DNA of 64,000 nucleotides, taken from positions 1 to 64,000 of the forward strand of contig DAOSEM010000011.1 in assembly GCA_035363115.1 (NCBI GenBank), given 5' to 3'. Shown piece by piece: positions 49,540-58,261 of the stretch. How positions within the stretch are numbered: the stretch's first letter is position 1; each line of letters starts with the position of its first letter. Source of the stretch: Syntrophales bacterium. GTDB taxonomy: Bacteria > Desulfobacterota > Syntrophia > Syntrophales > PHBD01. Position numbers and translations under genes: made by a program. Under the pieces are notes generated by a model, which was given only the letters and a program-made list of their open reading frames with translations, did not search any database and was not told the DNA's origin.

Positions 49540-50511
49540 TCAGGAAGACAATCCGAACAGGCGGGCCGCATTGCCGTACAGCCACTTGTGCTTGACCGTC
49601 TCCTTCAGCGGCAGTTCCATGATGCCGTCGGCCAGTTGCCTGATCGTTCGTCCCATGAACAGCCAGGTCGAGCCGAACAGGATCTTGTCCTGCAGGACGG
49701 AGTTGCCGAGCTGCATCAGCGTCTCCCAGCCCGAGCCCGGCATCCCGAGGTATTTGGGATCGATGGACGAGATGTCGATATACACGTTTTCGTTGCGCCG
49801 GACCACGGCCATCATCTCCGGAACCCAGGGCCAGCCGCCGTGGCCGGCGATGATCTTGAGCTCGGGGAAATCCTGTGCCACGATGTCGAAGTAAACCGGC
49901 CTCTCCACCTCCATGTTGTTGGTGGAGTAGTTGATCCCCGTATGGAACCAGACGGGGATGTCGAGCTCGACACAGGTGGAGTACAGGGGATACATCTTTG
50001 CGTGGTGGGGCGGAATGCCGAACATGAACGGCCGCACCCCGATCCCCCGCAGGCCCAGGTCGTAGCAGCGCCTGATCTCCCGCACGGCCGCCATGCCCTT
50101 CAGGGGATCGATTCCCGCCATGCCGATGAACTTGTCCGGGTACTGCCTGACGATATCGGCATAGTAGTCGTTGGGCAACCCCTTGAGCCTGCTGGGAGTC
50201 TCTTCATCCAGGTTGAAGATGACGGCTTTCTCCACCTCCATCTCATCGAGCTGCTTTATGAAGTCCTCCAGCTTCATGGCCATGAACTTCATCTTCGGCC
50301 CCAGGACCTTCCGCAGTTCCTCCTGGCTCATCGTGATCTTCATCCGGTAGAACTCTTCCGCGGTGATACCCATCAGCGGGGCGACCCGCGGCCCGAAAAC
50401 GTTCTTGAGGTAGGGGGCCATCTGGGGCGGCAGGGAGACGGGAAGGTCCACGACGACCTCTTCCGTGGGCACATAACAAAGGGCATCGATGATTTTATAC
50501 GGTTGGCTCAT
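49540..50511 (-). CDS. Amidohydrolase-2 family protein
   Basis: A 323-aa TIM-barrel protein of the amidohydrolase-2 group (which includes aminocarboxymuconate-semialdehyde decarboxylase and related C-C lyases). Metal/active-site segments PVWFHTGIN and IIAGHGGWPWVPE are kept. The N-terminal HxH metal pair is absent: the strand reads KIIDALCYVP instead of IDxHxH, so metal binding may be altered. ATG 50511 is favoured over 50529 because GGAGGAG lies 9 nt before it. It lies between the two CoA-transferase-like pairs, so it probably acts on the acid or CoA ester they handle, for example as a hydrolase or decarboxylase. Confidence 0.82.
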   Translation of the reverse strand: MSQPYKIIDALCYVPTEEVVVDLPVSLPPQMAPYLKNVFGPRVAPLMGITAEEFYRMKITMSQEELRKVLGPKMKFMAMKLEDFIKQLDEMEVEKAVIFNLDEETPSRLKGLPNDYYADIVRQYPDKFIGMAGIDPLKGMAAVREIRRCYDLGLRGIGVRPFMFGIPPHHAKMYPLYSTCVELDIPVWFHTGINYSTNNMEVERPVYFDIVAQDFPELKIIAGHGGWPWVPEMMAVVRRNENVYIDISSIDPKYLGMPGSGWETLMQLGNSVLQDKILFGSTWLFMGRTIRQLADGIMELPLKETVKHKWLYGNAARLFGLSS

Positions 50512-50536
50512 CTTATGATTCTCCTCCATTCCGGGA

Positions 50537-51355
50537 TCAGGCTCCTTTTGAAAGGAGATTGAAAACCTGCTTCATCACGACTTCGAGCTGCAGCTTCCGT
50601 CCCATGGTGACATCCGGTGCGAAATTGCGGAGGATGGCGATCTCCTCTTCCGTGGGCGCCGGTGTCGTTTCCAGATGATCAGCAATCTTCAGGTCCCAGG
50701 GCACTTCCGCCCGGATTTCATCCAAGGCCGCCCCGGGGTGGAGCCCCGCCAGGTACATTTCCTTCGTGACCTTGTCGAACTTGAAGACACCCCGGGTCGT
50801 GATGAGCACACTCGGCCCGGATCCCGCGGGCATCCCCGCCGCGTAGCGAGATTCGCCGCCATCCAGATACCCGGGAGACGTGAAGTAGTCCAGCTTTTCC
50901 ACGAAGGTGCCGCCGCTCATGGTGAGGATGGCCCGGCCGGCGTAGCCGATGAACTCCGGGGCCCCCCCGGCACCGGTCATGCGGGTGGCGTAGTTGCCGG
51001 GCTCACCCAGGTAGCTGCTGTTCATGTTGCCGTACCGGTCGATCTGGCCGACCCCGAGAAACGTCACATCTACGTAGCCCTGGTTCAGAATTGTGGTGAA
51101 GATGTCGATCATGTCGCAGGAATACGTGAATCCGCGGGTGCAGGTGGGATCGGCAATGTGCAGCGGGACCTTGAACGGGTCGATCCCCAGGAGTCCCGCC
51201 TCGGTGAGGATCACCGCGTTGGGGGCGTGGGTCTTCCGCGCCAGGACGCCCGCGGCCATGGCGATTCCCTGGCCGATGACGACAAACTCCCTGTCCTTCA
51301 GCTCCTTGGCAGCCCTGGAAACAATCAGCTCCTGAATCGTATATTTAGTTGCCAT
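50537..51355 (-). CDS. CoA-transferase subunit B (GctB type), pair 2
   Basis: A 272-aa B subunit of a glutaconate/3-oxoacid-type CoA-transferase. It keeps the catalytic Glu52 in HAPNAVILTEAGLLG, plus VDVTFLGVGQIDRYGNMNSSYLG and GAGGAPEF. It should carry the glutamyl-CoA intermediate and so be a true CoA-transferase, unlike its paralogue at 47796-48533. AAAGGAG lies 9 nt before the ATG, which overlaps the end of the A-subunit gene by 11 nt. It is the second gene of the operon under the sigma-54 promoter near 52.58 kb. Confidence 0.88.
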   Translation of the reverse strand: MATKYTIQELIVSRAAKELKDREFVVIGQGIAMAAGVLARKTHAPNAVILTEAGLLGIDPFKVPLHIADPTCTRGFTYSCDMIDIFTTILNQGYVDVTFLGVGQIDRYGNMNSSYLGEPGNYATRMTGAGGAPEFIGYAGRAILTMSGGTFVEKLDYFTSPGYLDGGESRYAAGMPAGSGPSVLITTRGVFKFDKVTKEMYLAGLHPGAALDEIRAEVPWDLKIADHLETTPAPTEEEIAILRNFAPDVTMGRKLQLEVVMKQVFNLLSKGA

Positions 51356-52403
51356 CGATCAAAGCTCCTTTCCCGTCCAGCATGGCGACGAATTCCTGCA
51401 TGGTCATGCCCATGCTCTTCGAGTATCCCTGATCGTCCCAGTCGAGGGAAAACGTTGATCCGTAATCGGCGGGAACGCTCTTGAACGGCCTGGCCCGGAA
51501 GGCATCGAGGGTGTCCCTGCCGAACTTTCGGACATACTTCTCGATGTATTCCTGCCGGTCCGCCACGCTGTGAACCCATTCGTCGAACCACATCGTTGCC
51601 GCATCCGGGTTTGCGCAGGACCCGAAGAAGAGAGCCCGAAAGGGGAAATCATAGTCGTAATGCCCCAGCACCTCGGAAGGATGCGCTCCCCAGGGACAGT
51701 GTACGACGGCGCAGACCTTGTGCGAAGGGACGATGGTCAGGTGGGGGGAAGACATGATCACGTCCCTGTCGACGATCTCCTCACATGAAAGGATCACCTT
51801 TTTTGCCGCCAGGGCCGCCCACTTGCTGTTGATCATGGCCCCCCAGAGCTGCCCGTTTCCCGCCTTGTCGGCCCGCTGCACATGCATCAGGGCAAAATCG
51901 GGATTGTACCCCTTGACGACCAGCATGTCCCGGCCGGTGAACGGGTCCTTGATCCCGGCAAAACGCTGGTCGCCCAGAAATCCTTTTTGTTGCACCACAT
52001 CGGTGACCTTGATGCCCGGCAGGACGGGCAGGAAAGGATACCCCATGGCCCCGGCCTTCATCATGGACAGCAGGGTGTGATTCGTCATCTCCTCAACGAC
52101 GACCTGCCCCTCCTTGATGGCTCGATCGAGCGGGGTGACGATCCTGGGACCTCCGGCCCTGAAATTGTAGGCCATGACGACGCGATCGATCACACTGCTC
52201 AGGATGAGCTGGTCGATTTCCTCGATGCCGCCCTGCTGAAATGCCATCAGGTTCTTCTTCCGCTGCCGGATCAGCTCGTGGGTCAGCGCCAGCGGCATGG
52301 AATAGAGACAGTTGGCAAAGACGAAGGATTCTCCGTTGTTGACAAACCTCCCGACGGCCTCGGGCGCGGTCATTCGCTTATCCGCATCCATGTATTTTTC
52401 CAT
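51345..52403 (-). CDS. CoA-transferase subunit A (GctA type), pair 2
   Basis: A 352-aa A subunit with KAGAMGYPFLPV (the usual AGA-x-G-x-PF element) and a long C-terminal part. It forms the CoA-transferase with subunit B, whose gene overlaps its end. The start is ATG 52403 (MEKYMDADKRMTAPEA) with AAGGAG six nt upstream; an earlier in-frame ATG lacks a ribosome site. At the place where the pair-1 A subunit has TGA this protein has an Asn/His pair (TNHTLL), so the TGA is not a general feature of the family. It is the first gene of the operon and follows a sigma-54 promoter by about 160 bp. Confidence 0.87.
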   Translation of the reverse strand: MEKYMDADKRMTAPEAVGRFVNNGESFVFANCLYSMPLALTHELIRQRKKNLMAFQQGGIEEIDQLILSSVIDRVVMAYNFRAGGPRIVTPLDRAIKEGQVVVEEMTNHTLLSMMKAGAMGYPFLPVLPGIKVTDVVQQKGFLGDQRFAGIKDPFTGRDMLVVKGYNPDFALMHVQRADKAGNGQLWGAMINSKWAALAAKKVILSCEEIVDRDVIMSSPHLTIVPSHKVCAVVHCPWGAHPSEVLGHYDYDFPFRALFFGSCANPDAATMWFDEWVHSVADRQEYIEKYVRKFGRDTLDAFRARPFKSVPADYGSTFSLDWDDQGYSKSMGMTMQEFVAMLDGKGALIDGN

Positions 52404-52575
52404 CCGGATCTCCTTTCCGCAACGCATGCGGCGCTGGTTCTCTTACGATCTGGAAACATTCACATGCACACTATTCCCATCCTGCCTGCGGCCTCGCAGA
52501 TTCATTGCATTCGGGGGCACCGTTACACGATGCCCTGCCCGGGAAAGGCTGCAATCGATCGACTGCACACCCAAT

Positions 52576-52591
52576 GGCAAGGGATGTGCCA
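52576..52591 (-). promoter_or_regulatory. Sigma-54 (-24/-12) promoter of the CoA-transferase/amidohydrolase operon
   Basis: The minus strand reads TGGCACATCCCTTGCC, matching TGGCAC, N5 and TTGC exactly, including both invariant GG and GC. Transcription would start near 52565, leaving a leader of about 160 nt. The gene just upstream encodes a sigma-54 activator. The rest of the 52404-52746 gap contains the TGAACA pair and no gene. Confidence 0.8.
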
Positions 52592-52697
52592 TCGTCTCCG
52601 AAGCCGATTCAATTGCGCATCCGGTTGTATTCGAAGGGATCTATGAAAGTGGAGACAAAACGGAGTGTGGCCGTTCCGTAAATACAGCGTCCATATG

Positions 52698-52725
52698 TGA
52701 ACAGCCCATTGACACTAAATGAACA
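52698..52725. promoter_or_regulatory. TGAACA direct repeats, candidate upstream activator sites
   Basis: TGAACA at 52698-52703 and again at 52720-52725, 22 bp apart start to start (about two helical turns). They lie 110-140 bp upstream of the sigma-54 promoter on the minus strand, a usual distance for enhancer-like activator sites. Confidence 0.35.
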
Positions 52726-52746
52726 CTCTTCGGCGGCCGGACGTTC

Positions 52747-54651
52747 TCACGCCTTGTCCGCGTTGTAGCGCCTGATCTTCTTGTACAGGGTGGTGCGGGA
52801 TAGCCCGATCTCTCGGGCGGCCCGGCTGATATTGCCGTGATGGATCTCCAGGAGCCCCATGATCTGCCTCTTCTCGATCTCACCCGACTTCTGCCGGAAT
52901 CGCATGCGGGCCGCCTCGACGTCGATGGGGTCCGCCGGACCGGCCGCATCCAGTGCCGCTCCGGGGGGTGAAGCGGAGGACGGGTCGGCCATCCGGATAT
53001 CCTGCGGCAGATGCTCCATCTCCAGGGAGCTGCCCGCCGTTCCGTTCACCATGCGCTCGACCACGTTCTGCAGTTCCCGGACGTTTCCGGGCCATCCGTA
53101 ACGGACCAGATGCTTCTCGACGTCGGAGTTGATCCTGCTGCTCTTCCGGTTCGCCTTCTTTTCCGCCGTTTTCATGAAGTGGTGGAAGAGAAGCATGATG
53201 TCCCCGCGCCGCTCCTTCAGCGGCGGGATCTTGATGTTGATGACGTTCAGACGGTAATACAGGTCGCTCCGGAAGCTTCCGGCCCTCATCTCGCTGTAGA
53301 GGTCCCTGTTGGTCGCGCAGATGATGCGGACGTCGACGGGAATGGCGTCGTGCCCGCCGATGCGGGTCAGTTTCTTCTCCTGGATGACCCGGAGCAGAGC
53401 GACCTGCTGATCGAGGGACATGTCGCCGATTTCATCCAGAAACAGGGTTCCTCCCGAGGCCAGCTCGAACTTGCCGGGATTGCCGCTTTTCTTGGCCCCG
53501 GTGAAGGCGCCCTCGGCGTATCCGAACAGCTCGCTGGCGATCAGCTCCCTCGGGATGGCGCCGCAGTTCACGGCGATGAAGGGCCCCCGGCTCCTGGGCC
53601 CGTAGTTGTGGATGGCCTGCGCGAAGAGCTCCTTTCCCGTGCCGCTCGCGCCCTCGATCACGACGCTGCTGTCGCCCAGGGCGGTGTTCTTTGCATTCTC
53701 GATCAGGGCCAGCATGATCGGGTCCCGGGTGATGATGTCTTTGAAACAGAACGTCGCCCGGTAGCCGCTGAATCGCTGGACCAGCCGGTGCACGTCCTTC
53801 ATCGGCCTGAGAACGATGACGCCGCTCTGGACCGTCCCGTCCTCGTCCAGGATCGGGGTCCCCGAAACCAGCAGGTTCAGGGAGCCTTCCGACGTCGGGA
53901 AGAGGATTTCCTCGTCGCTGAAAGACTTCTTTTCCCGGAGCATCCCGTTCAGGATGCTGTCGCTTTCCTTCAGGATCATGTGCGAAAGCCGCCGCTTGAT
54001 CTCTTCGGCGGCAGGACCCGATGCACGGTCGAGGAATGCGTTCAGCAGGAGAACGTCGCCGTCCTGGTTCACGGTGGCCACGCCGTCGGAGATGTTTCGG
54101 AGGATGTTGCCGAGATTCTGGTTGAGGAGCATCAGCTCCTTGTTCTTCCGGTTCAGCTCCTCCGTCCTCTCCTTCACGCGCCGTTCCAGCTCGCTTTGCG
54201 ACGCCTGCAGTTCCCCGGTCAGGCGCTTGTTCTCCGTGACGTCCACACAGGCCATCACGATGGTGTTCTTCCCGCGCCACGGGGTGATCAGCCAGAACAC
54301 ATTGACCCACATCACCTCGCCGTTTTTCTTGATGAGCCTGAATTCACGCGTCGGAGGAACCGCCTCGCCGTGAAGCCTGGCCAGCCCGCGCGGCTTGATC
54401 CAGGCGGCGTCATCGGGGTGCGTCACCTCCCAGAATCGCTTTCCCCGGACCTCCTCCAGCGAATAGCCCGTCATCTTTTCGCCGACCGGGTTCAGGTAGA
54501 TGAAGCCGTCGATGTCGTAGGCGCATACGATCACCTGGAGATCTTCCACCATCTGCCGGAAGTCGATGCGCCCGAGCCAGTCCTGCTTCCCCCGGGCTGT
54601 CGATTGGTCTTCGCGGCTGCCGTTATTCGCGCCACCCGCCCCGCGGTTCAT
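52747..54651 (-). CDS. PAS-domain sigma-54-dependent transcriptional activator
   Basis: A 634-aa regulator: a PAS domain (about 30-145), a coiled coil (about 150-185), a second PAS-like region (185-300), then the AAA+ sigma-54 domain with Walker A GASGTGKE, GAFTGA and FLDEIGDMS, and a Fis-type helix-turn-helix (SRAAREIGLSRTTLYKKIRRY) at the end. It has no receiver, so a PAS ligand or redox state should control it. The ATG at 54651 is preferred over TTG 54660, which would be 3 nt from the GGAGG. It is encoded just upstream of the CoA-transferase operon and is the obvious candidate to activate its sigma-54 promoter. Confidence 0.9.
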   Translation of the reverse strand: MNRGAGGANNGSREDQSTARGKQDWLGRIDFRQMVEDLQVIVCAYDIDGFIYLNPVGEKMTGYSLEEVRGKRFWEVTHPDDAAWIKPRGLARLHGEAVPPTREFRLIKKNGEVMWVNVFWLITPWRGKNTIVMACVDVTENKRLTGELQASQSELERRVKERTEELNRKNKELMLLNQNLGNILRNISDGVATVNQDGDVLLLNAFLDRASGPAAEEIKRRLSHMILKESDSILNGMLREKKSFSDEEILFPTSEGSLNLLVSGTPILDEDGTVQSGVIVLRPMKDVHRLVQRFSGYRATFCFKDIITRDPIMLALIENAKNTALGDSSVVIEGASGTGKELFAQAIHNYGPRSRGPFIAVNCGAIPRELIASELFGYAEGAFTGAKKSGNPGKFELASGGTLFLDEIGDMSLDQQVALLRVIQEKKLTRIGGHDAIPVDVRIICATNRDLYSEMRAGSFRSDLYYRLNVINIKIPPLKERRGDIMLLFHHFMKTAEKKANRKSSRINSDVEKHLVRYGWPGNVRELQNVVERMVNGTAGSSLEMEHLPQDIRMADPSSASPPGAALDAAGPADPIDVEAARMRFRQKSGEIEKRQIMGLLEIHHGNISRAAREIGLSRTTLYKKIRRYNADKA

Positions 54652-54747
54652 TTCGTTCAAGCGCCTCCAATCAATGACAGGGACCAGGTGTCAAGCCCGG
54701 TCCCCGGTTGTTCCCGGCCGCCTTCGCCGGGGCCGCGGTCCGCTGTC

Positions 54748-56124
54748 CTACGGTCCCTTGAGCGGGGACATGGCACCGAGATCGATGTTCAGCTTCTTGA
54801 TTCGGTAATACAGGGTCCTCTTGGGCATCTTCAAGGCCTGGGCACACTTCTCGATGTTCAGGTTGTTCTCGACCAGCGCCTGCTCGATGGCATGTTTTTC
54901 CGTCGTCTCGAGAATCTCGTTCAATCCCAGGTTCAATTCCCGGAAGGCCCAGTATCCCTGGTTCAACTCCAGCGGGAGGTGGCTGATCTCGATCACCGGA
55001 TCCTGCCCCATCAGGATGAGCGCCCTCTTGATGACGTTCTCCAGTTCCCGGATGTTGCCCGGCCACTCGTAGGAAGTGAGCTTCATCGCGGCTTCCGTGG
55101 AGAGGGAGACGCCTTTTCGCGAACCGTATTTGTTGATGAAGAAATAGGCCAGGGGGATGATGTCCCCGGCGCGATCCTTGAGCCTCGGCATGACCAGGGT
55201 GAACACGTTCAGGCGGTAGTACAGGTCCTGGCGGAAGGTTTTCTGCTTCAGCATTTCCTGGAGGTTCTGGTTGCTGGCGGCGATGATCCGCATATCCACC
55301 TTGTGAAGACGGTTGCCTCCCACCCGCTCGAACTCCAGGTTCTGGATCAGGCTGAGGAGCGCAGCCTGGGCGCTGAAATCCAGAAGGCTGATCTCGTCCA
55401 GGAAAAGCGTACCCCCGTCGGCCCGTTCGATTTTTCCCTGCTTCTGGCTGGAGGCCCCGGTAAACGCCCCCTTCTCGTACCCGAACAGCTCGCTCTCCAC
55501 GAGACTGCTCGGCAGCGTGGCGCAGTCCACCCGGACGAAGGGACCGCCCCGGCGGAGACTCCGGTCGTGAATCTCTCTCGCAATCAGGCTTTTCCCCGTT
55601 CCGCTTTCCCCTTCGATCAGGATCGGGGAATCGGACAGGGCGATCTGATCGATGAACGAATCGAGCTTTTTCGCCCCGCAGGAAATGTCCGAAAAATAGA
55701 TGCCGGGAGAAATCAGGCGGTCGTCGCTCTGGGCCAGCAGGTTTTCATAGGCGACCTTCCACTTCCGGGCGGCCTTCTCGATGACGGACAGGAGATTGTC
55801 CACTTCGAACGGTTTCGTGATGAAGTCGTAGGCGCCTTTCTTCATTGCCTCGACGGCGATGTTGATGGTGGCGTTTCCTGTCAGGATGATGACGATCGTC
55901 TCCGGACTTTTTTCCTTTATTTTCTGCAGGACGTCCAAGCCGGCGATCTTGGGGATCTTCAAATCCAAAAGAACGATGCTGGGGGAATGGGCGGCAAAGA
56001 GATCGAGGGCCTCCTGCCCGTCACGGGCCAGGAGCGTTGCGTAGTTCCTCCCCTTGAGGCATTCGTCGAGGACGAACAGCATGCTGACGTCGTCTTCCAC
56101 GACCAGAATGGGAGATGCGTCCAT
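54748..56124 (-). CDS. NtrC-family response regulator
   Basis: A 458-aa response regulator: receiver (VVEDD near the start, phospho-acceptor Asp54 in VLLDLKIPK, Lys in ITKPF), AAA+ sigma-54 domain with GESGTGKS, GAFTGA and FLDEISLLD, and a Fis-type helix-turn-helix (EKCAQALKMPKRTLYYRIKKL). Its ATG lies 6 bp after the stop of the histidine kinase gene, so the two form a two-component pair. It should switch on sigma-54 promoters when phosphorylated. Targets are unknown; the adjacent fix/etf genes and the next PAS regulator are the nearest candidates. Confidence 0.93.
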   Translation of the reverse strand: MDASPILVVEDDVSMLFVLDECLKGRNYATLLARDGQEALDLFAAHSPSIVLLDLKIPKIAGLDVLQKIKEKSPETIVIILTGNATINIAVEAMKKGAYDFITKPFEVDNLLSVIEKAARKWKVAYENLLAQSDDRLISPGIYFSDISCGAKKLDSFIDQIALSDSPILIEGESGTGKSLIAREIHDRSLRRGGPFVRVDCATLPSSLVESELFGYEKGAFTGASSQKQGKIERADGGTLFLDEISLLDFSAQAALLSLIQNLEFERVGGNRLHKVDMRIIAASNQNLQEMLKQKTFRQDLYYRLNVFTLVMPRLKDRAGDIIPLAYFFINKYGSRKGVSLSTEAAMKLTSYEWPGNIRELENVIKRALILMGQDPVIEISHLPLELNQGYWAFRELNLGLNEILETTEKHAIEQALVENNLNIEKCAQALKMPKRTLYYRIKKLNIDLGAMSPLKGP

Positions 56125-56130
56125 TCTTCC

Positions 56131-57294
56131 TCAGTACCCTTTTTTCACGGGCAGCCTGACCGTAAACACCGTTCCGCTGTTCCGGTCGGAGGCAACCTCG
56201 ATGTGCCCGCCGTGCTTGCTGACGGTCGTATGCGCGATGGAGAGGCCGAGGCCCGTTCCACTGTCCTTGGTCGTATAGAAAGGATCGAAGATCCGGTCCA
56301 GGCAGTCGGCGGGGATCCCCTTCCCTGAATCCGTGATCTGAACCACGATCCAGTCATCCTCGGAGAACGCCTTGACCTGGATCCGGTCGTCGTCCCCGGT
56401 GGCCTCCATCGCATTGATCATCAGGTTGAGGAATGCCTGCATGAGCATTTCCTGGTCCCCGTGAATGGCCGGCAGATCCGGGGCGAGGTCCTCCTCCATC
56501 CGGGTTTTCCTGAGCGGGTTGTTCAATTTCCCGAGATAAATGACTTTTTTGAGAAGCTCCGCGACGTTCAGAGAGGAGACGCCGAGGTTCGATTTGCCCG
56601 CATAGGCCAGAAGCTCGCGGCTGAGCTTGTCCAGCCGGTCCACCTGGCTTACGATCATGTTCAGGTAGGTCTCGCTCTTCTCGTCCCCTTTGATCCTCTC
56701 CTTCACCAGCGTGGCCAGCGCCTTGATCGTCCCCAGAGGCGTCCGGATCTCGTGGGAGATGCCGAGGGACAGCTGCCCGAGGGCGGCCAGCCGGTCCGCC
56801 CTCTGGACCTCGGCCTCCAGCTTCTTCTCCTCGCTGATGTCCTGCGTCCACATGATCACGCCGAGCTTCCCGCCCGCGGCGTCCCGGCACAGGGTGGCAA
56901 AGCAGTTGATGTCGAGTATCGTTCCCGCATGGTTCTGGAACACGACCCTCGTGGCCTTGATGCCCTGCTCCGTCCGGATGGCATATTCGAAGGTCCGGTT
57001 CATCCTGGCCCGTTCGTGTTCCGCGAGGCAAAGCAGAAATGATTTGCCCATCAACTCCGCTTTCCGGACTTCCCACATCTCTTCGGCGGTTTTGTTGAAG
57101 GCCAGGACATTCCCGTTCAGATCGGTCAGGATGATGCCGATGCCGATGCTTTCAAGGATGCTTTCCTGAAAATTCTTCGGCCTGGGCAGTTCTATCTTCT
57201 GGATATCCACGGTTCGCTTCCCGTTCGATCGTTGGAACCCGTCATAGCATATCTGCGGATGGACCCCAATATGAAGTTTCCCGTTCTGTCCCAT
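56131..57294 (-). CDS. PAS-domain sensor histidine kinase, partner of the NtrC regulator
   Basis: A cytoplasmic kinase of about 387 aa: PAS domain (SILESIGIGIILTDLNGNVLAFN onward), HisKA with the phospho-accepting His in ISHEIRTPLGTIK, and HATPase with NAMEA, DSGKGIP and GTGLGLSIA. No membrane helix is present, so it senses something inside the cell, perhaps redox or CoA-ester state through PAS. The start is uncertain: ATG 57294 is given; a GTG at 57210 would remove 28 poorly structured residues. It follows etfA by about 20 bp, which ties it to the electron-transfer operon. Confidence 0.88.
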   Translation of the reverse strand: MGQNGKLHIGVHPQICYDGFQRSNGKRTVDIQKIELPRPKNFQESILESIGIGIILTDLNGNVLAFNKTAEEMWEVRKAELMGKSFLLCLAEHERARMNRTFEYAIRTEQGIKATRVVFQNHAGTILDINCFATLCRDAAGGKLGVIMWTQDISEEKKLEAEVQRADRLAALGQLSLGISHEIRTPLGTIKALATLVKERIKGDEKSETYLNMIVSQVDRLDKLSRELLAYAGKSNLGVSSLNVAELLKKVIYLGKLNNPLRKTRMEEDLAPDLPAIHGDQEMLMQAFLNLMINAMEATGDDDRIQVKAFSEDDWIVVQITDSGKGIPADCLDRIFDPFYTTKDSGTGLGLSIAHTTVSKHGGHIEVASDRNSGTVFTVRLPVKKGY

Positions 57295-57313
57295 ACCCGG
57301 CCGGGCGGTTGGA

Positions 57314-58258
57314 TCAATGCGCCCCTCCCTCCAGCGTCTCGGCAAGTTCCCGAAGAATATCCTTCAGGTCCGCGGTCATCACATAGTCCGCCGATTGCAT
57401 GGCATTGGCGTTCTCGTCACGGTTGACTGCGACGATCGTTCCGGCATCGCGGATCCCGACCATGAACTGAACCTGGCCGGAGATGCCCAGCAGGAGCGCC
57501 AGCTCCGGCTTGCAGATTTTCCCGGAAAGCCCGATGACCCGGTCTTCCGAAAGCCACTTCCGGTCCGTGGCCACGGGTTTTGAACAGGCGACCTCGCCTT
57601 TCAGGGCGGCGGCGATCCTGTCCACGGTCGCCAGATCGTCCCGGTTCTCCATTCCGCACCCCACCGCCACAAGAACGGGGGCCGTCTCGATCTGGACTGC
57701 ATCCCCGGCCCTCGGGCGGGATTCCTGAAGCCGGATGCCGGAGCCTTTGACGTCCACGGACAGGTCGACAACCCGGCCGGCGCCTTCCGGGGCGGCCACA
57801 AACGCCTTGGCCGCCAGGGCAATCACCTTCTTCGGGGTTGTCACAGCCTGGACGGCGACAGTGGCCCCTCCCAGGGCATTCCGCGTGCACTCGATCCTGC
57901 CAGACCGGACCTCCAGGGCGCTGACGTCGGTCAGGCATCCTGCGTCGAGCATCTGGGCCAGACGCCCCGCCAGTTCCTTTCCCCGCCGGTTCGAGGAGAG
58001 GAGGACGACATCCGCATTAAGGGCCTCGACGGCCCTGCGCAGGGCCCGGGCCACGGATGCCGGGTCTTCGAGCCGGATGTCTCCGCCATCGATCCGGCAG
58101 ACCTCGGCTCCCCTGCCGGCCAGGGCCTCCGCCTGATTCGGATTGTTGATGCTGACCGCCTTCACGGCGGCCCCAGTATGCTCTGCGATGGATCGGGCCG
58201 CCGACAGAAGCTCAAACGCAAGCCGGTCCCGATCGCTGTATACGATGATTCCCGCCAT
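57314..58258 (-). CDS. etfA: Electron transfer flavoprotein alpha subunit
   Basis: A 314-aa EtfA/FixB. The C-terminal FAD-binding domain is clear (RVIGLSGKICKPELALLLGISGQVQFMVG and VNRDENANAMQSADYV). With EtfB it collects electrons from acyl-CoA dehydrogenases. GGGGAGG at the end of etfB precedes the ATG at 58258, three bases after the etfB stop. The gene order fixC-fixX-etfB-etfA is that of FixABCX sets. Confidence 0.93.
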   Translation of the reverse strand: MAGIIVYSDRDRLAFELLSAARSIAEHTGAAVKAVSINNPNQAEALAGRGAEVCRIDGGDIRLEDPASVARALRRAVEALNADVVLLSSNRRGKELAGRLAQMLDAGCLTDVSALEVRSGRIECTRNALGGATVAVQAVTTPKKVIALAAKAFVAAPEGAGRVVDLSVDVKGSGIRLQESRPRAGDAVQIETAPVLVAVGCGMENRDDLATVDRIAAALKGEVACSKPVATDRKWLSEDRVIGLSGKICKPELALLLGISGQVQFMVGIRDAGTIVAVNRDENANAMQSADYVMTADLKDILRELAETLEGGAH

Positions 58259-58261
58259 GTT

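Noticed and set aside
48582..49571. CoA-transferase A subunit as two separate genes or a frameshifted gene
   Set aside because: Both halves share one frame with only a TGA between them, and the downstream half would need a TTG start without a ribosome site.
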